Below are positions 1 to 7,027 of a DNA stretch of 28,264 nucleotides, piece by piece. The stretch comes from CAYLGY01 sp964383325 (GTDB taxonomy: Bacteria; Pseudomonadota; Alphaproteobacteria; Rhizobiales; Rhizobiaceae). The notes below the pieces were generated by a model. The model saw nothing but the letters and a program-made list of their open reading frames with translations. It was not told the DNA's origin and did not search any database. The stretch spans positions 1 to 28,264 of the forward strand of contig CAYLGY010000032.1 of assembly GCA_964383325.1 (NCBI GenBank), read 5' to 3'. Each line of letters begins with the position of its first letter. The stretch's first letter is position 1. The position numbers and the translations under genes were made by a program.

Positions 1-2
1 TG

Positions 3-1232
3 CGCGTCCCGATCGGGATCTCGCTCATCGGCACTTCCTTTGCTGGCCTCTGGCTGCTGAGCGGATGGCGTGTCGCCTGGGGCGCAATGGGGATCATCCC
101 CTACCAGTTTGTCGCCAACTGGCTGCTGAGTTCGGTTCCAGCCTTTCTGTTCATGGGATTTGTCTGTTACCATTCGGGGCTGACGACGGGCCTGTTCCGC
201 GCCGCCCGCTTGTGGCTGTCGCGCCTGCCGGGGGGACTCGCGGTAGCGTCGGTATTCGGCTGCTCCGGTTTTGCAGCAGTCACTGGGTCCTCGGTCGCCT
301 GTTCCGCCGCCATGGGCAAGATTGCGATTCCCGAAATGCTACGGCATCGCTACGATCCGAGCCTCGCTTCCGGTGTGGTCGCGGTTGCGGGAACAATCGG
401 CGCCCTCATTCCGCCTTCAGTCCTGCTGATCATGTATGGCATCATGGCGCAGGTGCCGATCGGCAAGCTCTTCTTCGGCGGCTTGGTGATCGGGTTGATC
501 TCGATGGCGAGTTATGTCCTCGTGGTCATCATCCAGGTTCGGCTCAATCCGGAGTTGGCGCCGAGTGCGCATGAGAGCGCAACGCTGAGCGAACGCATCG
601 GCGCTTTAAAGGAAACCTGGCCGATCATTCTCATTGCGGGCGGGGTTCTTGGCGGACTCTTCGCTGGCATTTTCACTCCGACGGAAGCGGGCGCGACCGG
701 CTCTTTCCTGTCCTGTGTGGTTGCCTTCTGGAAGGGCACGCTCACCCTGAAGGTGCTGCGCAGATCGGCTTCGGAAACCGTGATCACGACGGCCGCGATT
801 CTCATCATATCCATTGGCGCCAGCATGCTGAGCCGTTTCCTTGCACTAACCGGCTTCGGTGCTGCCATTCAGGCTGCAGTGATGGATCTGGGGGTCTCGC
901 CTTTCATGATCATCTTCCTCATCACGCTGCTTTATCTGTTTCTTGGGCTCTTCATGGAGCCGATGAGCGCCATGTTGCTGACGCTTCCCGTGGTCTTGCC
1001 ATTGGTCAAGGACGCCGGCTTCGAATTGCTGTGGTTCGGGATCTTCCTGGCGAAGGTTCTTGAAATGGGAATGGTGACGCCGCCAGTCGGGTTGAACGTC
1101 TTCGTCGTCAATAGTGCGATGGAGAACCGAATACCGACCTCGACCATCTTCCGTGGCGTGATGTGGTTTCTGGTCGCGGACGCGCTGTTGCTGGTTACCC
1201 TGGTTGCGTTCCCGGGCCTGGTGCCGATCTGA
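3..1232 (+). CDS. TRAP transporter large permease (DctM-type), 5' end cut off
   Basis: This is the membrane permease subunit of a tripartite ATP-independent periplasmic transporter, which uses an ion gradient to import a solute, usually an organic acid, delivered by a periplasmic binding protein. The frame is open from base 3 and already shows family sequence (VPIGISLIG) before the first internal ATG at 87, so the gene starts outside the window. About 409 residues are visible against a usual 425-430. Family marks include the GSSVACSAAMGKIAIPEM segment, TIGALIPPS, IFTPTEAGA, the EPMSAMLLTLPV helix and a C-terminal GMVTPPVGLNVFV block, all among many hydrophobic helices. The small permease and binding protein would be expected upstream. 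The dehydrogenase genes that follow on the same strand suggest that the imported compound is oxidised inside the cell. The substrate cannot be read from the sequence. Confidence 0.93.
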   Translation, partial: RVPIGISLIGTSFAGLWLLSGWRVAWGAMGIIPYQFVANWLLSSVPAFLFMGFVCYHSGLTTGLFRAARLWLSRLPGGLAVASVFGCSGFAAVTGSSVACSAAMGKIAIPEMLRHRYDPSLASGVVAVAGTIGALIPPSVLLIMYGIMAQVPIGKLFFGGLVIGLISMASYVLVVIIQVRLNPELAPSAHESATLSERIGALKETWPIILIAGGVLGGLFAGIFTPTEAGATGSFLSCVVAFWKGTLTLKVLRRSASETVITTAAILIISIGASMLSRFLALTGFGAAIQAAVMDLGVSPFMIIFLITLLYLFLGLFMEPMSAMLLTLPVVLPLVKDAGFELLWFGIFLAKVLEMGMVTPPVGLNVFVVNSAMENRIPTSTIFRGVMWFLVADALLLVTLVAFPGLVPI

Positions 1233-1332
1233 CCAGATCCCAGGAAGGGGCGGCGCTGCGGGTCGCCTCCCTGACCCCCATGCATCGGGCAAGAACCCGA
1301 TCCATTGACTGATAGCTTGCAAAGGATCTGCC

Positions 1333-2067
1333 ATGAATGCTGTTGAAAGATCGCCGTTTTCCCTGACCGGGCTACGTGTCCTCGTCACAGGCGCGGGGGG
1401 CGGTATCGGAGGTGCCACCGCGAGGCTTTGTGCCAACCTCGGGGCCGAGCTGGTACTTGTCGATCGCGTGGAAGCGGATGTCGTGCGCCGCAATGTCGGC
1501 GATGTGGAAGCGGTCATTGCGCAGTGTGATATGACCGACCGGAAGGCGGTGGACGAGCTCGCTGCAAGCGTAGGAGCCGTGGACGCGTTGATCGATACGG
1601 CGGCAATTAATCCGTTCGACAACTGGGTGGAGTCGGATTGGGACGAGACCTTTGACCAGGTGCTTTCGGTCAATACGCGCGGCCCGATCAATCTCGTTCG
1701 TGCATTTTCACCTCCAATGCTGGAAGGACGGTTCGGACGCATCGTCCTGTTCGGCTCGCTGGCGGGAAGGATGGGCGGACTTCGCAATGGCCCGCATTAT
1801 GCTGTTTCCAAGGGTGGCATTCATGCTCTGACCCGCTGGTATGCCAGCCGGTTTACGCCGAAGAACGTGCTGGTCAATGCAATCGCCCCGGGGGCGACCG
1901 CAACACCCATGATCGCAAATCAGGACTATACCCCATCTGCCCTGCCGCTCGGCCGGCTGGCGCAGCCGGAGGAGCAGGCCGCTGCCGCCGCATTCCTGAT
2001 CTCGCCAGCTGCCAGCTACATCGCCGGCGTGGTGCTGGATGTGAATGGCGGCCTGCATTTCAGCTGA
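1333..2067 (+). CDS. SDR family NAD(P)-dependent oxidoreductase
   Basis: This 244-residue classical short-chain dehydrogenase/reductase oxidises or reduces an alcohol/ketone pair with NAD(P). The Rossmann glycine motif TGAGGGIG is at residues 19-26, and the catalytic Asn (SVNTRG, N114), Ser142 and YAVSK (Y156, K160) are all present. The usual NNAG stretch reads DTAAINP instead, a tolerated variation. An acidic residue after beta-2 (VLVDR, D44) favours NAD over NADP. The C-terminal VVLDVNGGLHFS is typical of 3-oxoacyl-ACP-reductase-like members. The ATG has an AAGGA-type ribosome site just upstream. The gene lies 100 bases after the TRAP permease and 43 bases before the aldehyde dehydrogenase, which suggests a common alcohol-aldehyde-acid route. 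The substrate is unknown. Confidence 0.92.
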   Translation: MNAVERSPFSLTGLRVLVTGAGGGIGGATARLCANLGAELVLVDRVEADVVRRNVGDVEAVIAQCDMTDRKAVDELAASVGAVDALIDTAAINPFDNWVESDWDETFDQVLSVNTRGPINLVRAFSPPMLEGRFGRIVLFGSLAGRMGGLRNGPHYAVSKGGIHALTRWYASRFTPKNVLVNAIAPGATATPMIANQDYTPSALPLGRLAQPEEQAAAAAFLISPAASYIAGVVLDVNGGLHFS

Positions 2068-2110
2068 GCAGGACGCCGTTTCGACTGGAAACCGGACAAG
2101 AGGGAAATTC

Positions 2111-3598
2111 ATGGCAGACGCAGCGCTTCGATTGCGAGAACGGTTTGACGGTTCGCCGCGACGCATGTTCATCAATGGTGAATGGGTGGAGGCGCAGTCC
2201 GGCCGTACGTTCATCACGCAGAATCCTGCAACGGGCGAGTTGTTGGCGCAGATTCCGGAAGGCGACTCGGCGGACATCGACCGCGCCGTCGCGGCTGCCC
2301 GATCTGCATTCACCGGCCCTTGGGCGAGGTTCAAGCCCTATGAGCGGCAAAAGTTGCTCCTTCGAATTGCTGACTTGGTCGAGCAGCGTTTCGAGGAGAT
2401 CAGCCTTACCGATACGCTGGAAATGGGCACGCCGATCAGCCGGACACGCGGCAACCGCAATCGCATTGTGGGCATGCTTCGCTTCTATGCCGGGATTGCA
2501 ACGGCCATTCATGGGCAGACAATTCCGAATTCCCTGCCGGGGAACCTGCTGTCGCATACGGTGCGGGAGCCGGTCGGCGTGGTGGGCGGCATCATCCCCT
2601 GGAATGCGCCCATGGCCGCGACGATCTGGAAGCTCGGTCCCGTCCTTGCAACAGGCTGCACTGCAATTCTGAAGCCGTCAGAAGAGGCGTCTCTGACCCC
2701 CCTGCTGATCGCCAGCATCATGGAAGAGGCTGGTGTGCCGCCTGGCGTGGTCAATGTGGTGACCGGGTATGGCCATACGGCGGGAGCCAGGCTGGCAGAA
2801 CATCCGGACGTGGACAAGATCGCCTTCACCGGGTCCCATCTGACAGGCCAGAAGATCATCCAGGCGTCCGCGGTGAACATGAAGCGCGTTACCCTGGAAC
2901 TGGGCGGCAAGTCGCCCAATATCGTTTTCGCGGATGCCGACATCGAAAAGGCAGTAGCCGGCGCCGCAATGGCGGTCTTCGCCAATTCCGGCCAGGTCTG
3001 TCTTGCCGGCTCCAGATTGTTCGTGGAGCGATCCATTCATCAGGAATTCAGCGAACGGCTGTCCCGGTTCACCACAAGCCTTCGGGTCGGCAACGGGCTG
3101 GACCCGGAAGTCGATCTCGGTCCGATCGTTTCAGAACGTCAGCTCGAACGTGTGCAACATTACCTGGATGTCGGTGTCAAGGAAGGTGCGGCACTGATCG
3201 CCGGTGGCGGCAGGCTGCAGGAAGGCGATCTGGCGCGGGGTTATTTCATCGAACCGACCGTCTTCGCCGATGTAACCGACAGGATGACCATCGCTCAGGA
3301 GGAAATCTTCGGCCCGGTAATTTCTGTCCTGCCTTTCGATGATGAGGACGAGGTGATTGCGCGCGCAAATCAGACCCCCTTCGGCCTGGCGGGCGGCGTG
3401 TGGACCCGGGATGTCGGCAAGGCGCACCGCGTTGCCGGTGCGATCCGCGCGGGCTCCATCTGGATCAATACCTATCACGCACTCGATCCGGCGGTGCCCT
3501 TCGGGGGGTACCGCATGAGCGGCTATGGCCGCGAAGGTGGTGTCGAACACCTCGACTCCTATCTCAACACCAAGAGTATCTGGATCAACGCTGGCTGA
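2111..3598 (+). CDS. NAD(P)-dependent aldehyde dehydrogenase
   Basis: This 495-residue enzyme of the aldehyde dehydrogenase superfamily oxidises an aldehyde to a carboxylate. The start at 2111 is preferred over an in-frame ATG at 2045 because it has a good AGAGGG ribosome site and does not overlap the SDR gene. Visible marks are the cofactor-binding IIPWNAP and ILKPSEE segments, FTGSHLTG at about 239-246, the general base Glu263 in LELGGKSPN, and the catalytic Cys297 in NSGQVCLAGSR. The C-terminal PFGGYRMSGYGREGG is also typical. It is close to the betaine/phenylacetaldehyde-type branch, but the substrate cannot be assigned. It is the last gene of the TRAP-SDR-ALDH group and is followed by a 9-bp hairpin. 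Confidence 0.94.
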   Translation: MADAALRLRERFDGSPRRMFINGEWVEAQSGRTFITQNPATGELLAQIPEGDSADIDRAVAAARSAFTGPWARFKPYERQKLLLRIADLVEQRFEEISLTDTLEMGTPISRTRGNRNRIVGMLRFYAGIATAIHGQTIPNSLPGNLLSHTVREPVGVVGGIIPWNAPMAATIWKLGPVLATGCTAILKPSEEASLTPLLIASIMEEAGVPPGVVNVVTGYGHTAGARLAEHPDVDKIAFTGSHLTGQKIIQASAVNMKRVTLELGGKSPNIVFADADIEKAVAGAAMAVFANSGQVCLAGSRLFVERSIHQEFSERLSRFTTSLRVGNGLDPEVDLGPIVSERQLERVQHYLDVGVKEGAALIAGGGRLQEGDLARGYFIEPTVFADVTDRMTIAQEEIFGPVISVLPFDDEDEVIARANQTPFGLAGGVWTRDVGKAHRVAGAIRAGSIWINTYHALDPAVPFGGYRMSGYGREGGVEHLDSYLNTKSIWINAG

Positions 3599-3608
3599 GG
3601 GTTGAGGG

Positions 3609-3632
3609 GCCGCAGAACAGCCATTCTGCGGC
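3609..3632 (+). terminator. Hairpin after the aldehyde dehydrogenase gene
   Basis: A perfect 9-bp inverted repeat (GCCGCAGAA / TTCTGCGGC) with a 6-base loop begins 10 bases after the aldehyde dehydrogenase stop. No T-run follows, so it is either a factor-assisted terminator or a 3'-end stabilising hairpin. It lies between two convergent genes, where a terminator is expected. Confidence 0.5.
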
Positions 3633-3827
3633 TGGACTGAAATAGTGGTCAGATAATTTCGATTGTCTTGAGAATGCCCGGGAATATGCTCGTCCCTTGA
3701 GAAAGGCATTCCGGTGATGGAAAAGCAAGACACAGCCACAATTGCTGGACGGAGGAATTGCGTGAGCAGAATTCATGCCAGCTACCGCATGGTGTGTCAT
3801 CGGTATTCTTCACTGCGGCGAATTGGG
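3633..3827. other. Convergent intergenic spacer with an inverted repeat
   Basis: No gene is supported here. The stretch contains a 7-bp inverted repeat, GAATGCC at 3672-3678 and GGCATTC at 3705-3711, whose arms are flanked by two copies of TTGAGAA. It separates the aldehyde dehydrogenase and the LysR gene, whose 3' ends face each other. It may be a second bidirectional terminator or a degenerate sequence. Confidence 0.4.
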
Positions 3828-4721
3828 TTACTGGCTGGACTTGAGCGTTTCTGCGATGGTGTCTGTCATGTAGTTGACGATTGGCGATGGCGACATGCCC
3901 TTGTAAGTTATGATCGCGATATCTCTGAACAGGGCCGGTCTATCGAAGCTGACAACCCGCTTTTGAATGTCGTCATCCGGCCGCAGGGCAATTCGCGGAA
4001 CGATGGCTGCAACAAGGCCCGCGCGCGCCAGCTCGATCAAGGTCAGCGGCTGCTTCACCTCGTAACGAAGGTTCAACTCCACTCCGGCCTGGGCAGCCGA
4101 TTCCTCGATCGTGCGGCGCAGGGCTGCGAGGCCCGTCAGCATGGCCAGCGGCAGATCGTGAAGATCCTCGATGCGCAAATCCCGCAGTTCGGTGTCTGGC
4201 GGCAGAATGATGCAGATCTCGTCCGAAAGGATGGTTCTCGCGTCGAAATCGGACATGGAAGGCACGACAGGCCCGACGCCGAAATCGACCTCCTGATTGC
4301 GGATCGCATCGAGCATTTCCACGGCAGCCAGTTCCCGAACCGAGACCGTCAATCCGGGTTTCTCGCTGTGAAAGCGCGCAAGGATCGCCGGGAGGCGCGA
4401 AGCCGCTATGGTCGGCGCGAACGCAATGGTCGCATGTCCTCTCTGCAGGTCGGCTGCGCCCCTGATTTCGCGCAAGCCCGTCTCCAATTCCTTGGCAGCA
4501 CGCCGTGTGTAGGCCAGCAGGCGCTCGCCCTCCGGCGTCAATTGCACCCGGCGCGTCGTCCGGTGAAACAACGGTACGCCAAGCTGCCCTTCGAGCTGCT
4601 TGATCTGCATGCTGACAGCCGATTGCGATCGGAACACTTCTTCCGCCGCCCGTCGAAAACTCGAATGCTCGGCCACGAGAACGAATGTTTGCAACAGCTT
4701 CATGTTCAAAAATAACGACAT
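3828..4721 (-). CDS. LysR-type transcriptional regulator
   Basis: This is a LysR-family regulator of about 297 residues. The N-terminal winged helix-turn-helix is clear (LLQTFVLVAEHSSFRRAAEE, then SQSAVSMQIKQLEGQLG and LFHRTTRRVQLTPEGERLL). It is followed by the periplasmic-binding-protein-like effector domain (GHATIAFAPTIAASRLPAIL, with VDFGVGPV further on). In-frame starts exist at 4736 (GTG), 4721 and 4703. None has a strong ribosome site. I chose 4721, and 4703 (MKLLQTF) is almost as plausible. It is transcribed away from the CoA-lyase gene across about 40-60 bases, the classical arrangement for a LysR protein that controls its divergent neighbour operon. The inducer is probably an intermediate of that pathway. 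Confidence 0.93.
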   Translation of the reverse strand: MSLFLNMKLLQTFVLVAEHSSFRRAAEEVFRSQSAVSMQIKQLEGQLGVPLFHRTTRRVQLTPEGERLLAYTRRAAKELETGLREIRGAADLQRGHATIAFAPTIAASRLPAILARFHSEKPGLTVSVRELAAVEMLDAIRNQEVDFGVGPVVPSMSDFDARTILSDEICIILPPDTELRDLRIEDLHDLPLAMLTGLAALRRTIEESAAQAGVELNLRYEVKQPLTLIELARAGLVAAIVPRIALRPDDDIQKRVVSFDRPALFRDIAIITYKGMSPSPIVNYMTDTIAETLKSSQ

Positions 4722-4761
4722 CGCCAGAAAGCCCACTTTTCAAGGAAAGCAGCCTCTTATC

Positions 4762-5757
4762 ATGATCCGGACGACCAATCCAACCGCCGCCCAGACGCGC
4801 ATCGTCAGATTGCAGAGATCCGAACTGGCAGTTCCCGCCACTTCGGTGAAGTTCTTCGAAGGAGCGGCCGCAAGCAAGGCCGACGGCATCTTTCTCGACC
4901 TCGAAGATGCCGTGACGAGCGAGCGAAAGGCCGAAGCCCGGGCGCTCACCATCAAGGCGCTCAACGAGATCGATTGGGGCGGAAAGACCATGGCCGTGCG
5001 GATCAATGGCCTCGACACGGAATGGGCGCACCGGGATATCCTTGAACTGGTGACGCATTGCCCGCGTCTCGATCTCATCTGCCTGCCGAAAACCGGCTCG
5101 GCCTTTGATGTCCAGTTCGTCGATCACCTGATCACGCTCGTCGAGCGGGAGACCCGGCGCGAGAAACCGGTGGGGATCGAGGCATTGATCGAGACATCGA
5201 GCGGTGTCGCCCATGTCGAGGAGATTGCCGCGGCATCGCCAAGGCTGGAGGCGCTGATTTTCGGGGTCGGAGATTATTCCGTAGACATGCGTACCGGAGA
5301 TCTCGAATTCGGCACGCCAAACCGGAATTACGGTATGCTGACGGATGGCCGCAACGAGCCGGAACGGCAATATCACTGGAACGACCAATGGCATTTCGCC
5401 TTGGCCCGGATCGCAAATGCCTGCCGTGCGAACGGCTTGCGTCCGATAGACGGACCATTCACCAATTTCCGGGACCGGGACGGTTTCCGCGCATCGGCCG
5501 CCAGGGCGCAGGCGCTTGGCTTCGAGGGCAAATGGGCAATCCATCCTTCGCAGGTGGATGACGCCAACGAGGTATTCTCGCCATCGGAAGAATTGATCGC
5601 ATGGGCGCGCAAGGCATTGCAGGCTCTGGAGGAGGCGTCAAGGGAAGGGCGTGGCGCGGTGGCGGTCGATGGCGTTCTGGTAGATCTGGCGCATGGCAAG
5701 GTGGCGCGGCAGCTTCTCGACCGGGTCGAACGGATCGAGCGCGCGGCGCAGGCGTAG
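4762..5757 (+). CDS. HpcH/HpaI-family CoA ester lyase (malyl/methylmalyl/citramalyl-CoA lyase-like)
   Basis: This 331-residue enzyme belongs to the malyl-CoA / beta-methylmalyl-CoA lyase branch of the HpcH/HpaI-citrate lyase beta superfamily, which cleaves a 3-hydroxy-dicarboxyl-CoA to an acyl-CoA and a 2-oxoacid (glyoxylate or pyruvate) using a divalent metal. Key positions are FLDLEDA (44-50), the CoA/substrate Arg in VRINGLD (R80), LPKTG (109-112), the metal ligands Glu144 (LIETSSG) and Asp171 (GVGDYS), IDGPF (229-233) and KWAIHPSQ (257-264). The reading frame is open further upstream, but it runs through the LysR gene there. The ATG at 4762 gives the normal family length. It lies 9 bases before a class III CoA-transferase, so substrate activation and cleavage appear to be co-expressed. 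Malyl, methylmalyl and citramalyl-CoA cannot be told apart from sequence alone. Confidence 0.9.
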   Translation: MIRTTNPTAAQTRIVRLQRSELAVPATSVKFFEGAAASKADGIFLDLEDAVTSERKAEARALTIKALNEIDWGGKTMAVRINGLDTEWAHRDILELVTHCPRLDLICLPKTGSAFDVQFVDHLITLVERETRREKPVGIEALIETSSGVAHVEEIAAASPRLEALIFGVGDYSVDMRTGDLEFGTPNRNYGMLTDGRNEPERQYHWNDQWHFALARIANACRANGLRPIDGPFTNFRDRDGFRASAARAQALGFEGKWAIHPSQVDDANEVFSPSEELIAWARKALQALEEASREGRGAVAVDGVLVDLAHGKVARQLLDRVERIERAAQA

Positions 5758-5766
5758 GGTACAATC

Positions 5767-6969
5767 ATGCAGGAAAAGTCTCCATTGGAGGGCGTCCGGG
5801 TCCTCGATATCTCCACTTTTCTGGCGGCGCCCTTCTGTGGCACCATTCTCGCAGACTTTGGCGCCGAGGTGATCAAGATCGAGCAGCCGGGTACTGGTGA
5901 TCCGCTTCGCCATTTCGGCACGCCAACCGAATGCGGCGATACGCTTATCTGGCTCAGCGAAGCCCGGAACAAGAAGACCATGACCCTTGACTTACGCAAG
6001 CGCGAGGGTGCGGAATTGCTTCTGAAGCTCGTGGAGACCGCAGATGTCCTGCTGGAGAATTTTCGACCCGGTACGCTGGAGCGCTGGGGACTCGGACCCG
6101 AGATCCTCCACAAGACCAATCCTCGTCTCGTCATCCTTCGGATCAGCGGCTACGGGCAGACAGGGCCGAACCGCGATCATGTCGGCCTCGCACGGATCGC
6201 GCATGCATTCAGCGGGCTGACGAACCTGGCCGGAGAGAAGGGCAGGGTGCCCGTCGTCCCTGGCTCGACCTCGATTGCGGACTACATGTCCGGACTGTGG
6301 GGCGCAGTGGGCGTGCTGCTGGCGCTGCGTGTCGTGGAGAGGTCCGGCAAAGGGCAGGTCATCGACATCGGCCTGTATGAATCCGTGTTTCGGTTGCTTG
6401 ACGAACTTGTGCCTGCCTATGATCGAAATGGCACCATTCGCGAGCGGATGGGACCGGAAGTTGAATATGTGGTGCCGCACGGGCACTGGATGTCATCGGA
6501 TGGCAAGTGGATCGCCCTGGCCTGTTCCAGCGACAAGCTCTTTTCCCGACTTGCAGTGCTGATCGGCAGGCCGGAACTCGCCTCACCCGACCGCTTCGGA
6601 GCCGTGTCGCAACGGGTGGCCGGGCGTGAGGAGGTGAACCGTATCGTCGCGGAGTGGGTAGGCTCCCGAACCGCGGAAGAGGCAGTTTCCGCCTGTCTCG
6701 ATGCAGGCATTCCGTGCGGTCACATTCTCGATATCGCGCAGATCTTCGAGCATCCGCATTATGCAGCGCGGGAGAACATCCAGCGGGTGGATGATCCGAG
6801 GGTGGGCCCGCTCGCCCTGCCGGCGGCCCTGCCGCGGCTTTCGGACACGCCCGCCAGGCTGCGGCATGCCGGCCGGGCGCTTGGCCAGGACACGGACGAG
6901 ATCCTGCGCGCGCGATTGAAGCTTACGTCCGAGGAAATCGCCGGCTTGCGATCGCTCGGCGTCATCTGA
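5767..6969 (+). CDS. CaiB/BaiF-type (class III) CoA-transferase
   Basis: This 400-residue member of the formyl-CoA transferase / CaiB family moves CoA between acyl-CoA and a free carboxylic acid. Marks are the N-terminal LEGVRVLDIST and LADFGAEVIKIEQPGTGDP segments, LRKREGAELLLKLVETADVL and ENFRPGTLERWGLG, then the ISGYGQTGP loop and the likely nucleophile Asp172 in SIADYMSG. The C-terminal half has the expected GHILDIAQIFEHPHYAARE pattern. It starts 9 bases after the lyase gene. Together they resemble pairs known from citramalate, malate, mesaconate and itaconate metabolism, in which succinyl-CoA usually donates CoA. The acid used here is not determined. Confidence 0.92.
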   Translation: MQEKSPLEGVRVLDISTFLAAPFCGTILADFGAEVIKIEQPGTGDPLRHFGTPTECGDTLIWLSEARNKKTMTLDLRKREGAELLLKLVETADVLLENFRPGTLERWGLGPEILHKTNPRLVILRISGYGQTGPNRDHVGLARIAHAFSGLTNLAGEKGRVPVVPGSTSIADYMSGLWGAVGVLLALRVVERSGKGQVIDIGLYESVFRLLDELVPAYDRNGTIRERMGPEVEYVVPHGHWMSSDGKWIALACSSDKLFSRLAVLIGRPELASPDRFGAVSQRVAGREEVNRIVAEWVGSRTAEEAVSACLDAGIPCGHILDIAQIFEHPHYAARENIQRVDDPRVGPLALPAALPRLSDTPARLRHAGRALGQDTDEILRARLKLTSEEIAGLRSLGVI

Positions 6970-7027
6970 ACCCGCTCATCCACTTTGATTGCGGCCGCCC
7001 GGGAGCTGGCCGCGTGGGAGGTAAGAA

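Noticed and set aside
4701..4749. LysR operator-like repeats (ATGT...ACAT, CTTTTC/GGAAAG) in the divergent spacer
   Set aside because: The first lies within likely regulator start codons and the second is imperfect and short. Neither can be defended as the binding site.
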